Assembly: GCF_011043625.1 (NCBI RefSeq)
Contig: NZ_JAAKGT010000001.1
Span: 124,001-188,000 of the forward strand
Length of the DNA: 64,000 nt
Source of the DNA: Caulobacter sp. 602-2
Lineage (GTDB): Bacteria; Pseudomonadota; Alphaproteobacteria; Caulobacterales; Caulobacteraceae
Reading direction: 5' to 3'
A program made the translations under genes and the position numbers. Under the pieces are notes generated by a model, which was not told the DNA's origin, searched no databases, and was given only the letters and a program-made list of their open reading frames with translations. Shown piece after piece: positions 1 through 8,800 of the stretch. Position 1 is the first letter of the stretch, and each line of letters starts with the position of its first letter.

Positions 1-69
1 GCGCCGAAGTCCTTAAGCTGACGGGCACTGGCGGGGAGCGACGCGCGGCCTGGCCGCGCCTCTAGGCGG

Positions 70-104
70 CGAAAGGCCGACCCCCAACACGTCGAGGGTC
101 GGCC
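70..104 (-). terminator. Probable intrinsic terminator of sseA
   Basis: A perfect 9-bp inverted repeat (75-83 with 96-104, 12-nt loop) is followed on the minus strand by CTTTC. It lies about 60 bp downstream of the sseA stop codon on the same strand, so it probably ends that transcript. The T-run is short. Confidence 0.55.
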
Positions 105-163
105 ACATGGGTCGCCTTGTCAATTCAGGATTGTATTTGAAAATCGCGTAACTTTGGGTGTTT

Positions 164-1018
164 TTACACAGCCGGGCCGGTCGCGACCGGGGCGTCGTCG
201 CGGCCGCCCCACTCGGTCCACGAGCCGTCGTAGACGGCGGCCCGCGGCTTGCCCAGGCGATGCAGGGCCAGCGACACCACCGAGGCGGTGATGCCCGAGC
301 CGCAGGTGGTGGCGATCGGCTTTTCGATGTCGACCCCAGCCTCGGCGAAGACGGTTTTCAGCTGGTCGGCGGACAGCATGGCGCCGTCGGGGCCCAGGAG
401 GGCCGACAGCGGGACGTTGCGCGAGCCGGGGATGTGGCCGCTGGCCAGGCCCGCGCGCGGCTCGGGGACCTCGCCGTTGAAGCGGCCGGCGGCGCGGGCG
501 TCGATCACTTGCTCGCGGCCGGTCTCCAGGTTCTTCTTCATCTGGTCGAACGAGCGGACGAGGTCGGCCTGCAGGCGCGGGGTGAAGTGGCGTTCCTGCG
601 GGGCGGCGGGGCCGTCCTCCAGCGGGCGGCCCTCCGCGATCCACTTGGGCAGGCCGCCGTCCAGCACCACCACGTCCTCGTGGCCCATGACGCGGAAGTT
701 CCACCACACGCGGGCGGCCGGCAGGATGCTGGTGCTGTCGTAGACGACGATGCGCGAGCCGTCGCCGAGGCCCAGCTTGCGCACCCGCGAGGCGAACTTG
801 ACGCCGCTGGCCAGCATGTGGGGCAGGGGCGAGGCCTCGTCGGAGATCTCGTCGATGTCGAAGAACACCGCGCCGGGGATGTGGCCGGCCAGGAACTCTT
901 CCTTCGGGTCGCGCGGCGTGCCGGGCATGAACCACGAGGCGTCGACGATGCGCACGTCCGGGGCGTCTAGGTGGTCGGCCAGCCAGGCGGTCGAGACGAG
1001 AGGATCGGCGTTGGTCAT
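164..1018 (-). CDS. sseA: 3-mercaptopyruvate sulfurtransferase (rhodanese family)
   Basis: 284 residues with two rhodanese domains, a usual length for SseA. The enzyme moves sulfur from 3-mercaptopyruvate to thiol acceptors or cyanide in the cytoplasm. The C-terminal domain holds the active-site loop CGSGITAS with Cys239; this CG(S/G)G(I/V)T form marks mercaptopyruvate sulfurtransferases, while thiosulfate sulfurtransferases have a CRxGxT-type loop. The N-terminal domain is the non-catalytic copy. I chose the ATG at 1018 (MTNADPL); the open frame extends 25 codons further upstream but that stretch is low-complexity basic sequence. The LytTR gene ends 51 bp upstream on the same strand, so co-transcription is possible. 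Confidence 0.9.
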   Translation of the reverse strand: MTNADPLVSTAWLADHLDAPDVRIVDASWFMPGTPRDPKEEFLAGHIPGAVFFDIDEISDEASPLPHMLASGVKFASRVRKLGLGDGSRIVVYDSTSILPAARVWWNFRVMGHEDVVVLDGGLPKWIAEGRPLEDGPAAPQERHFTPRLQADLVRSFDQMKKNLETGREQVIDARAAGRFNGEVPEPRAGLASGHIPGSRNVPLSALLGPDGAMLSADQLKTVFAEAGVDIEKPIATTCGSGITASVVSLALHRLGKPRAAVYDGSWTEWGGRDDAPVATGPAV

Positions 1019-1068
1019 GGCTGGCCTTTCGGGAACAGGAACGCGTCCCTTGCGACGGGCGCGCAACT

Positions 1069-1863
1069 TCACGTGAGCGGGCGCTCCACGCAAGCATCAA
1101 GACGGTCGACCAGCGCTCGCCGGTGATTGCGCGAGAGCCGAAGGCGCGCGCCGTCGCTCATGCGCACCTCGGCGTCGCCGTTGGTCAGCGGCGACAGGGC
1201 CTCGACATGGGCCACCGCGACGAGCGTCCGGCGGTGGATGCGCACGAAACGGCCGGGATCCAGTTCGCGTTCGAGGGAGGCCAGGGTCCGGCGCACCAAC
1301 CGCAGGCCGTCCGGCGTGCGCAGGGCCTGGTAGTTGCCCTGGCTCTCGATCCATCGGACCTGGTCGAGGTCGATGACCGTGATCCGCCCGCGCTCGCGTT
1401 CGACCAGGCGGCGGACCGGGGATGCGGCCGGGGCCCTGGCCTGCGCCCGAGTCTGGGCCAGGTGGACGATGCCGAGAAAGACGGCCAGGCCGAACGCCAG
1501 CAGGGCGAGGTTGGCCGAGAGCTGGCTCACGACGTCGGCGGGCGTGGGCAGCCAGCGGCCCTGCAGCAGCCAGGCGGCCAGCAGGCACGAGACGACCACG
1601 AGGGCGGGCGCCAGCAGGACCACGCCCAGCGCCTGCTCGATCCATTTTCCCCGGCGGGCCAGCACCAGCAGGGCCGGCGCGCTGGCCGAGCCGAGCACGC
1701 CGGCGCCGAGCAGGCGAACGATCTCGGAGGTCCAGTCCGGCGGAAGGCCGCCGCGCAGGTTGCCGGGTTCTAGTGCGCAGACCAGGCCGAACCAATAGAG
1801 GAAGGCAAGGCCCGTCCAGCGGCGGACGGCGGCTGCATCGGGTGCGGAAGCGGAAGCGAGCAT
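1069..1863 (-). CDS. Membrane-anchored LytTR-family DNA-binding regulator
   Basis: 264 residues. The first 135 or so contain about four hydrophobic segments (near residues 17-32, 45-65, 77-100, 112-132). The C-terminal 100 residues match a LytTR DNA-binding domain: a WIESQGNY-like beta segment, RRTLASLERELDP, then the FVRIHRRTLV helix typical of LytTR. There is no phospho-receiver domain, so this is not a classical two-component regulator; the membrane part may sense a signal and the LytTR domain bind DNA at the membrane. Such TM-LytTR proteins are frequent in Caulobacter and Xanthomonas. The target is unknown. It is divergent from the carboxylesterase at 2001, with a shared 137-bp upstream region. 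Confidence 0.8.
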   Translation of the reverse strand: MLASASAPDAAAVRRWTGLAFLYWFGLVCALEPGNLRGGLPPDWTSEIVRLLGAGVLGSASAPALLVLARRGKWIEQALGVVLLAPALVVVSCLLAAWLLQGRWLPTPADVVSQLSANLALLAFGLAVFLGIVHLAQTRAQARAPAASPVRRLVERERGRITVIDLDQVRWIESQGNYQALRTPDGLRLVRRTLASLERELDPGRFVRIHRRTLVAVAHVEALSPLTNGDAEVRMSDGARLRLSRNHRRALVDRLDACVERPLT

Positions 1864-2000
1864 GGCGGCATCTGACAGCGCCGCTCGGGCTGCGTCCAGC
1901 TGGCCCGGCCGCGAGTGACGAGGCGGGGCTGGGGCGGGACGGGCCGGTCTTGGCCGCGACCGCCGCCGTCTCCCAGTCTCGACGGACGGAGGAGGCTCGC

Positions 2001-3590
2001 ATGAGACGACGACTTTTGGCGCTGCTGATCGGGCTGGGCCTGGCGCACGGGGCGATCGCCGGGCCGGTGGCGCGCGTCGAGACCGGGCGGCTGGAAGGGA
2101 TCTCGCAAGGCGGCGTGGACGCCTTTCTCGGGACGCCCTACGCCGCGCCGCCGACGGGGGAGCGGCGGTGGCGGCCGCCGGTCGCCGCGAAAGCCTGGCG
2201 GGGCGTGCGGCGCGCCGACGCCTATGCTCCGGCCTGTCCGCAGGCCGGGGTCTCGATGCCGGGCGAGTCGCCGCCCCGCACGGACGAGGACTGCCTCTAT
2301 CTGAATGTGTGGCGGCCGGCGACGCGATCGGGCGAGCCGCTGCCGGTGGTGGTGTGGATCCACGGCGGCGGATGGAACAACGGCGCGACCTCCCTGCCGC
2401 TCTATGCGGGCGACCGGCTGGCCGCGCGGGGCGTGGTCTTCGTCTCGATCGCCTACCGCCTGGGCGCGCTGGGCTTTCTGGCGCATCCGGCCCTGAGCGC
2501 CGAAGGCGGCGGCCAGTCGGGCGACTACGGCCTGATGGACCAGGTCGCCGCGCTCCGCTGGATCCAGCGCAACATCGCCGCCTTCGGGGGCGATCCAGGA
2601 CGGGTGACGATCGCGGGGCAGTCGGCCGGGGCCATGTCGGTCAGCGCCCTGATGGCTTCGCCGGAGGCAGAGGGGCTGTTCCATCGGGCCATCGCCCAGA
2701 GCGGGGGCCTGTTCGAACCGCTGGAGCTGGCGCCGAACTACCGCCTGGCCGGGGCCGAGAAGGACGGCGCGGCCTGGGCGGCGGACGAGGGGGCGCGCAC
2801 GACGGGCGAGCTGCGGGCCTTGCCGCTGGAAAGGCTGTTGACGCCTGCCGCCCGCCGCCTGGCTCATCCAGTGGTCGGAACCCGCGTGCTGCCGCTGTCG
2901 CCTTACGAGGCCTATGTCGCGGGGCGGTGGAACCGGGTCCCGCTGCTGCTGGGCTACAACGCCGAAGAGGCGCGGTCGCTGGTCGACCTGGCGCCGGTGA
3001 CCGCCCGAAGCTTTACGGCCGAAATCACTCGTGACTGGGGACCGCTGCCGCCGGCCCTGCTGGCGGGCTATCCCTTCACCGACGACGCCGGAGCGCGCCG
3101 GGCGCGCGCGGACTTCGAGCGCGACCTGCGGTTTTCATGGGACATGTGGGCGTGGGCGAGGCTGCAGGCCGGCGCGGGCCAGCCGGTCTGGCTCTACCGC
3201 TTCTCCCGCCGGCCGCCTTTTCCGGCCGACAGCGTCCGCGCCGACTGGGGCGCGGGCCATTTCGCCGAGCTCTGGTACATGTTCGACCACCTGGAGCAGG
3301 AGCCCTGGGCCTGGACGGCGCAGGATCGCGCCCTGGCCGAGGTCATGGCGGGCGCCTGGGCCGCGTTCGCCCGCGAAGGCCGGCCCGGCGAGCACTGGCC
3401 CGCCTATCGGCTCGATGAGCCGAGCCTGCTGGACCTGGGCGAGGTCGCAGCGCCCGGTCCGGTTCCCGAACTGCCGGGCCTGCGGGTGTTCGACGCCGTC
3501 TATGACGCGGTGCGAGGACGGCCTTTCGGCGCGCCGCCTACAGCCAGGGCGGGGTCGGAAGGCCCTTCTCGGCCAGGAAGGCGGGATTGA
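2001..3590 (+). CDS. Type-B carboxylesterase, exported
   Basis: 529 residues, the usual size for the carboxylesterase/para-nitrobenzyl esterase family (alpha/beta hydrolases that cleave ester bonds). The oxyanion-hole motif HGGGW is followed by the nucleophile elbow GQSAG with Ser208; an acidic residue in GYNAEEA and a His in GAGHFAEL complete a plausible triad. The first 20 residues (MRRRLLALLIGLGLAHGAIAG) form a signal peptide, so the enzyme is probably periplasmic. The ATG at 2001 sits 6 nt after GGAGG. Longer in-frame starts exist but would bury the signal peptide. The last 53 bp overlap the 3' end of cysK on the opposite strand. Substrate unknown. Confidence 0.88.
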   Translation: MRRRLLALLIGLGLAHGAIAGPVARVETGRLEGISQGGVDAFLGTPYAAPPTGERRWRPPVAAKAWRGVRRADAYAPACPQAGVSMPGESPPRTDEDCLYLNVWRPATRSGEPLPVVVWIHGGGWNNGATSLPLYAGDRLAARGVVFVSIAYRLGALGFLAHPALSAEGGGQSGDYGLMDQVAALRWIQRNIAAFGGDPGRVTIAGQSAGAMSVSALMASPEAEGLFHRAIAQSGGLFEPLELAPNYRLAGAEKDGAAWAADEGARTTGELRALPLERLLTPAARRLAHPVVGTRVLPLSPYEAYVAGRWNRVPLLLGYNAEEARSLVDLAPVTARSFTAEITRDWGPLPPALLAGYPFTDDAGARRARADFERDLRFSWDMWAWARLQAGAGQPVWLYRFSRRPPFPADSVRADWGAGHFAELWYMFDHLEQEPWAWTAQDRALAEVMAGAWAAFAREGRPGEHWPAYRLDEPSLLDLGEVAAPGPVPELPGLRVFDAVYDAVRGRPFGAPPTARAGSEGPSRPGRRD

Positions 3591-4536
3591 AGAGCTTGCT
3601 CTGGTAGCGCGAGCCGTGGTCGCAGAGGATGGTCACGATGGTGTGGCCGGGCCCCAGGTCGCGGGCCAGGCGCACGGCGCCGGCGACGTTGATCCCCGTA
3701 GAGCCGCCCAGGCACAGGCCCTCGTGCTGCACCAGGTCGAAGATCTGCTGCATCATCTCCTCGTCGGAGACGCGGTAGGGGTGGTCGATGGCCAGGCCTT
3801 CGAGGTTGGCGGTGATCCGGCCCTGGCCGATACCCTCGCTGATCGAATTGCCCTCGGCCTTCAGTTCGCCGGCGGCGTACCAGTTGTAGAGCGAGGCGCC
3901 GCCCGGGTCGGCCAGGCCGATCTTCACGTCCGCCTTGCGCTCGCGCAGGGCCTGGGCCACGCCGGCCAGGGTACCGCCCGAGCCCACGGCGCAGATGAAG
4001 CCGTCGACCTTGCCGGCGGTCTGTTCCCAGATCTCCGGACCGGTCGTGTCGTAGTGGGCCTGGCGGTTGGCGACGTTGTCGAACTGGTTGGCCCAGATCG
4101 CGCCGTTGGGCTCGGTCTTGGCCAGTTCCTCGGCCAGGCGGCCCGAATAGCGGACGTAGTTGTCGGGGTTGGAGTAGGGGACGGCGTCGACCTCGACCAG
4201 CTCGGCGCCGAGCAGGCGGATGGCGTCCTTCTTCTCCTGGCTCTGGGTGCGCGGGATGACGATGGTGGTCTTGTAGCCGAGCGCCGAGGCGACCATGGCT
4301 AGGCCGATGCCGGTGTTGCCGGCCGTGCCCTCGACCACGCGGCCGCCGGGGCGCAGCAGGCCTTTCGCTTCGGCGTCGCGGATGATGCTGAGCGCGGCGC
4401 GGTCCTTGACCGACTGGCCGGGGTTCATGAACTCGGCCTTGCCCAGGATCTCGCAGCCGGTGGCCTCGCTGGCCCGATTGAGGCGGATCAGCGGGGTGTT
4501 GCCGATGGCGTCGAGAACGTTGGCGGTGACGGGCAT
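3538..4536 (-). CDS. cysK: Cysteine synthase A (O-acetylserine sulfhydrylase)
   Basis: 332 residues of the PLP fold-type II family. It makes L-cysteine from O-acetylserine and sulfide. Visible hallmarks are NPGQSVKDR with the PLP lysine K44, GTAGNTGIG, the substrate-binding loop, and GSGGTLAG, which holds the PLP phosphate. The serine of the usual PTSGNTG motif is alanine here (GTAGNTG), a variant I have seen described for cysteine synthase-like or cysteine desulfhydrase proteins, so cysteine breakdown cannot be excluded. It converges on the carboxylesterase gene with overlapping ends. A 114-bp gap separates it from the upstream gene at 4651, in which I see nothing. Confidence 0.87.
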   Translation of the reverse strand: MPVTANVLDAIGNTPLIRLNRASEATGCEILGKAEFMNPGQSVKDRAALSIIRDAEAKGLLRPGGRVVEGTAGNTGIGLAMVASALGYKTTIVIPRTQSQEKKDAIRLLGAELVEVDAVPYSNPDNYVRYSGRLAEELAKTEPNGAIWANQFDNVANRQAHYDTTGPEIWEQTAGKVDGFICAVGSGGTLAGVAQALRERKADVKIGLADPGGASLYNWYAAGELKAEGNSISEGIGQGRITANLEGLAIDHPYRVSDEEMMQQIFDLVQHEGLCLGGSTGINVAGAVRLARDLGPGHTIVTILCDHGSRYQSKLFNPAFLAEKGLPTPPWL

Positions 4537-4650
4537 GGTGGAAAATCTGCGGCTTCGCGCGAAGAGGCGCCGTTGAAGGCCAGGGTAGATCGCGATGCGG
4601 CCGCCCGGATCAATCGAGTTTTCCTGAAAGCGGCGGCCGGCGAGCCAGGT

Positions 4651-4935
4651 TCAGTGGGCCGTGGGCTCGGTCTGGATGACGTTGAGCAGGGCCAGGCCCC
4701 CGGCGGCGGCCGTCGCCGCGCACCAGGCGCCGCACAGGCCGTCGATGCCCACCAGGCTGTTCTCGACCGCGTCGGCCATGATGCCTTCGGCCACCAGCGA
4801 GGACGGCTCGCCCAGCAGCTGGTTGTCATGCAGTTCGCGGCACCAGGCGCCGACCGCCTCGACGGGCGTCGCCGCGTCGAACTGCGAGAGGTAGGTGCCG
4901 CCGTGGTAGTCGAGGACCAGGGTGAAGAGCGACAC
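4651..4935 (-). CDS. Small conserved-type protein downstream of cfa, function unknown
   Basis: 94 residues from a GTG start. An AGGAGGA ribosome binding site ends 6 nt upstream of that GTG, which decides the start. It begins 13 nt after the cfa stop, so the two genes form an operon. The sequence is soluble-looking, opens with SLFTLVLDYHGGTYLSQF, and carries three cysteines, two in GLCGAWC. I do not recognise a family. Position suggests a role connected with membrane lipid modification or stress, but that is inference only. Confidence 0.7.
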   Translation of the reverse strand: MSLFTLVLDYHGGTYLSQFDAATPVEAVGAWCRELHDNQLLGEPSSLVAEGIMADAVENSLVGIDGLCGAWCAATAAAGGLALLNVIQTEPTAH

Positions 4936-4948
4936 GCTTGATCCTCCT

Positions 4949-6175
4949 CTAGCCGCGGGCCAGGCCAAGCTGGACGACGTTGGTGCGTTCGGTGCGGAAG
5001 CCCGCCTCGCAGTAGCTCAGGTAGAAATGCCAGAGCCGGCGGAAGCGCTCGTCGAAGCCGAGCGGGCGGATCTGGTCCCAGGCCGCCTCGAAGCGCCGGG
5101 CCCATTCGGCCAGGGTGTCGGCGTAGTCCTGGCCAAAGCGCCGCACGCCGTCCCACGAAAGGCCGGCCTTGTCGGTCTCCTGCCGCAGCCGCGTCTCGCT
5201 GGGCAGCATGCCGCCCGGGAAGATGTAGCGCTGGATGAAGTCGGTGTGCCGGCGATAGCTGTCGAACAGCTCGTCCTTGATGGTGATGATCTGCAGACCG
5301 GCGCGGCCGCCGGGGGTGAGCACGTCGTGGATCTTGCCGAAATAGGTGGGCCAGTACTCCTCGCCGACGGCCTCGAACATCTCGATCGAGGCGACGCCGT
5401 CGAACTTGCCCTGCACGTCGCGATAGTCGATCAGCCGGATGTCGGCCTTCTCGGCCAGGCCTTGGTCGAACAGGCGCTTCCTGGCGAAGTCGTGCTGGGC
5501 GGGCGAGATGGTGATGCCGGTGACCTTGGCGCCGACTTCCTTGGCCGCGTACTCGGCGAAACCGCCCCAGCCGCAGCCGATCTCCAGCACGTGCTTGCCG
5601 GGCGCCAGGCCGATGGACTGGGCCAGGGCCTCGTACTTGCGGGTCTGCGCCGCGTCGAGCGAGGAGGCCGCGTCCTTGTCGTAGAGGGCGGACGAATAGG
5701 TCATCGTCCGGTCCAGCCACTGGGAATAGAAGGCGTTGCCGAGGTCGTAGTGGGCGTGGATGTTGCGCTTGGAGCCGCTGCGGTCGTTGCGGTTCATCCA
5801 GTGGAAGATGACGTTGATCAGGTGCATGACGGGATTGCCCCGCACCAGCGCCGCCAGCTTGTCGAAGTTCAGCGCGAAGGCCGTCAGCACCGCCGAAAGG
5901 TCGGGCGTGTCCCACTCGCCGGCCATGTAGCCCTCGGCGAAGCCGATGTCGCCCGAGGCGAAGGCGCGGCGGATGAAGCGATAGTCGCGCACGTGGACCA
6001 CGGCGTCGGGGCCGGGCGTCTTGCCGTCGATACGCAGGGGCTTGCCCGAAGGCAGGACGAAGGTCAGGGAGCCGATCGCCCAGTTCTCGACGGCGATGCG
6101 CAGCGCCGTGCGGAAGGCCGGCGGCGCGGCCCGGAGATCTTCGTCTCGCCACGAGGCGGGCAAGGTGTCGGTCAT
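4949..6175 (-). CDS. cfa: Cyclopropane-fatty-acyl-phospholipid synthase family methyltransferase
   Basis: 408 residues. The enzyme adds a methylene from S-adenosylmethionine across double bonds of membrane phospholipid acyl chains, usually in stationary phase or acid stress. The N-terminal 130 residues are the lipid-binding domain (GDIGFAEGYMAGEW). The methyltransferase domain follows with the SAM loop VLEIGCGWGGFAEYAA and the downstream E-x-x-E-x-V type motif in SIEMFEAVGEEYWP; YIFPGG and the C-terminal RRLWHFYLSYCEAGF match the family. The ATG at 6175 has GGGAG 6 nt upstream; a TTG 12 nt earlier is unlikely. It heads a two-gene operon with the small gene at 4651. Confidence 0.9.
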   Translation of the reverse strand: MTDTLPASWRDEDLRAAPPAFRTALRIAVENWAIGSLTFVLPSGKPLRIDGKTPGPDAVVHVRDYRFIRRAFASGDIGFAEGYMAGEWDTPDLSAVLTAFALNFDKLAALVRGNPVMHLINVIFHWMNRNDRSGSKRNIHAHYDLGNAFYSQWLDRTMTYSSALYDKDAASSLDAAQTRKYEALAQSIGLAPGKHVLEIGCGWGGFAEYAAKEVGAKVTGITISPAQHDFARKRLFDQGLAEKADIRLIDYRDVQGKFDGVASIEMFEAVGEEYWPTYFGKIHDVLTPGGRAGLQIITIKDELFDSYRRHTDFIQRYIFPGGMLPSETRLRQETDKAGLSWDGVRRFGQDYADTLAEWARRFEAAWDQIRPLGFDERFRRLWHFYLSYCEAGFRTERTNVVQLGLARG

Positions 6176-6262
6176 CAGCGCTCCCAATCCCTTGTGTGGG
6201 ACAAGTAAGACCCCCGAAAGCCGAACTGTAAATGGGGCCGCTGAGCAACGTTCACCAGGGGA

Positions 6263-7717
6263 TCATTCGTCGGCGGCGTCTCCTCGCAGCTGGCGATAGG
6301 CCTCCAGCGCCGCGGCCCGGGCGCGGGGATGGTCGACGATCGGCTTGCCGTAGACGGCCTTTGCGCCGGCGCTCAGCCGTTCGGGCGCGGTCCACGGCTG
6401 GTGGACGACGTCGGCCGGCAGGTTGGCCAGTTCCGGGATCCAACGTTTGACGTAAGTCCCCTTGGGGTCGAACTTTTCGCCCTGGCCGATCGGGTTGAAG
6501 ATCCGGAAGTAGGGTGAGGCGTCGGCGCCGCTGCCGGCCACCCACTGCCAGTTGCCGACATTGTTGGCGAGATCGGCGTCGACCAGCGTGTCCCAGAACC
6601 AGGCCTCGCCCTCGCGCCAGTCGACCAGCAGGTGCTTGATCAGGAACGAGGCGGTGATCATCCGCACGCGGTTGTGCATGAAGCCGGTGGCCCAGAGCTC
6701 GCGCATGCCCGCGTCGACCAGCGGATAGCCGGTGCGCCCTTCGGTCCAGGCCTCGAAACCTCGCGGGTTCTGCGACCAGGGGAAGGCGTCGAACTCGGGG
6801 CGGAAGTTCTTGGTCGGCAAGTCCGGCCAGTTGAACAGGATCGCGTGGTTGAACTCGCGCCAGCCCACCTCCGACAGGAACTTCTCGATCTCGCCATGCG
6901 GGGCGTCGCCGGCCTCGGCGGCGTTGCGGGCGGCGGTCCAGACCTGGCGGGGGCCGATCTCGCCAAAGTGCAGGTGGGGAGAGAGGCGCGAGGTCGCCTC
7001 CAGGCCCGGAACGTCGCGACCCTCGCCGTAGCCCTCGACCGGCCCGGACAGGAAGTCGTCCAGCCGCGCCAGCGCGCCGGCCTCGCCCGGCGTCCAGATG
7101 GAAAAGCCCTTCGACCAGTCGGGCTTGCGGGGGTGAAGGTCCCAGCCGTCCAGCGCGTCGCTGTGAGGCCAGTGCTCGGGCGCCTCGAGCCGCTTGGGGG
7201 CGGCTTCGGCCTCGACGTGAGTCAGGTGCGCGCGGGCCGCCCGCCAGTAGGGGGTGAAGACCTTGTAGGGCTGCTTGGAGCCGTTCACGACGGTCCAGGG
7301 CTCGTTCAGCAGGCCGGCGAGGCAGCTTTCGACGACCACGCCGTCGGCCTTCAGCGCCGTCTTGATCTGCGCGTCGCGCTCGATGGCGGCGGGCTCGTAC
7401 AGGCGGTTCCAGGCGACGCCGGCCGCGCCTGCGTGGACGATCACGTCCTTGAGCACCTCCTGGGCGGGGCCGCGCCGCAGGATCAGCTTCGAGCCGATCG
7501 CCTTCAGGCTCTCCGAAAGCGCCCGCAGCGACTTGTCGAGCCACCACAGCGAGGCCGCGCCCATCGGCCGCACGCCGCTGGTCTCGTCGAGGATATAGAG
7601 CGGGATCACCGGCCGACCCGTGTCGGCGGCGGCTTTCAGCGCCGGATTGTCGGCCAGGCGCAGGTCGTTGCGCAGCCACACGATGACGGGTCCGGGGACG
7701 CCTGGATCGATCCGCAC
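6263..7717 (-). CDS. phrB: Deoxyribodipyrimidine photo-lyase
   Basis: About 484 residues, class I CPD photolyase/cryptochrome family, which repairs UV cyclobutane pyrimidine dimers using light and FAD. The N-terminal alpha/beta antenna domain begins [17 protein letters not shown]. The FAD-binding helical domain shows [74 protein letters not shown], and FNP followed by [15 protein letters not shown], all classical. Two GTG codons compete as start: 7717 has AAAGG at 5-nt spacing and is preferred; 7723 overlaps that site. Divergent from kdsA with only about 70 bp between them. Confidence 0.93.
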   Translation of the reverse strand: MRIDPGVPGPVIVWLRNDLRLADNPALKAAADTGRPVIPLYILDETSGVRPMGAASLWWLDKSLRALSESLKAIGSKLILRRGPAQEVLKDVIVHAGAAGVAWNRLYEPAAIERDAQIKTALKADGVVVESCLAGLLNEPWTVVNGSKQPYKVFTPYWRAARAHLTHVEAEAAPKRLEAPEHWPHSDALDGWDLHPRKPDWSKGFSIWTPGEAGALARLDDFLSGPVEGYGEGRDVPGLEATSRLSPHLHFGEIGPRQVWTAARNAAEAGDAPHGEIEKFLSEVGWREFNHAILFNWPDLPTKNFRPEFDAFPWSQNPRGFEAWTEGRTGYPLVDAGMRELWATGFMHNRVRMITASFLIKHLLVDWREGEAWFWDTLVDADLANNVGNWQWVAGSGADASPYFRIFNPIGQGEKFDPKGTYVKRWIPELANLPADVVHQPWTAPERLSAGAKAVYGKPIVDHPRARAAALEAYRQLRGDAADE

Positions 7718-7787
7718 TTGCACCTTTCCGCCGTTGGGGCCACCTGTGGGGCCAATTCAGCGCCCACCCTTATTCGGAAGTTCCGCC

Positions 7788-8654
7788 TTGAGTCAGCCCG
7801 TCGCCCCCAACGCCGTCGTCGAAGTGAAGACGGAGACCGGCAAGGCCGTCCGTATCGGCAACGCCGAGCGCCTGACCCTCATCGCCGGTCCGTGCCAGAT
7901 GGAGAGCCGCCAGCACGCGCTGGAGACGGCCCACGCGCTGAAGGAGATCGGCGAACGCCTGGGCGTCGGCCTGATCTACAAGACCAGCTACGACAAGGCC
8001 AACCGCACCTCGGCCACGGCCGCGCGCGGCATCGGCCTCTATGACAGCCTGCCGATCTTCCAGGAGATCCGCGAGGTCACTGGCCTGCCGACCCTGACCG
8101 ACGTGCACGAGATCAGCCACTGCGATCCGGTGGCCGAGGCCGTCGACGTGATCCAGATCCCGGCCTTCCTGTGCCGCCAGACCGATCTCTTGCTGGCCGC
8201 CGCCAAGACCGGCCGGGCGATCAACATCAAGAAGGGCCAGTTCCTGGCCCCGTGGGACATGAAGAACGTTATCGCCAAGGTGACCGGCGCGGGCAACCCC
8301 AACGTCATGGCCTGCGAGCGCGGCGCCTCGTTCGGCTACAACACCCTGGTGTCGGACATGCGCAGCCTGCCGATCATGAAGGAGATCGGCTGCCCGGTGG
8401 TGTTCGACGCCACCCACAGCGTGCAGCAGCCGGGCGGGCAGGGCACCTCGTCGGGCGGCCAGCGCGAGTTCGTGCCGGTTCTGGCCCGCGCCGCGGTCTC
8501 GATCGGCGTGGCCATGGTGTTCATGGAAACCCACCCGGATCCGGATCACGCCCCGTCGGACGGTCCCAACATGGTGCCGCTGAGCCAGTTCGAAGGCCTG
8601 GTGGCCGAACTGCTGGAGTTCGACGCCCTGGCCAAGCGCAAGCGGGCGGCCTGA
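7788..8654 (+). CDS. kdsA: 3-deoxy-8-phosphooctulonate (KDO-8-P) synthase
   Basis: 288 residues, matching the usual 280-290. It condenses phosphoenolpyruvate with arabinose-5-phosphate to make KDO-8-phosphate for the LPS inner core. Motifs seen: IAGPCQMES near the start, [79 protein letters not shown] has a Cys in the place expected for the metal-dependent and metal-independent discrimination region, which I cannot resolve. The start is likely TTG at 7788 with GGAAG 7 nt upstream; an in-frame GTG further up is possible. hldD follows, so two LPS-core genes are neighbours, separated by a palindromic repeat. Confidence 0.92.
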   Translation: MSQPVAPNAVVEVKTETGKAVRIGNAERLTLIAGPCQMESRQHALETAHALKEIGERLGVGLIYKTSYDKANRTSATAARGIGLYDSLPIFQEIREVTGLPTLTDVHEISHCDPVAEAVDVIQIPAFLCRQTDLLLAAAKTGRAINIKKGQFLAPWDMKNVIAKVTGAGNPNVMACERGASFGYNTLVSDMRSLPIMKEIGCPVVFDATHSVQQPGGQGTSSGGQREFVPVLARAAVSIGVAMVFMETHPDPDHAPSDGPNMVPLSQFEGLVAELLEFDALAKRKRAA

Positions 8655-8658
8655 TCAC

Positions 8659-8762
8659 TGCGTCCTTCGAGGCTCGGCTGAGCCTCGCACCTCAGGATGA
8701 GGTCGGTTTCGCACTGAATTCCTCATCCTGAGGCGCCCGCGACGCGGGCCTCGAAGGACGCA
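8659..8762. repeat. Nested palindromic intergenic repeat (REP-like)
   Basis: Outer arms 8659-8673 and 8748-8762 are a perfect 15-bp inverted repeat built on TGCGTCCTTCGAGGC. Inner arms 8690-8702 and 8721-8733 are a perfect 13-bp inverted repeat built on CCTCAGGATGAGG. The whole could fold into a long hairpin. It fills nearly all of the kdsA-hldD gap and lacks a T-run. Sequences with this wording are common, dispersed intergenic repeats in several alphaproteobacteria; copy number here cannot be seen from one window. Confidence 0.8.
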
Positions 8763-8800
8763 CGGCTTGCCCGCTCCGTCCCCTGTGCCATAACCCGCCC

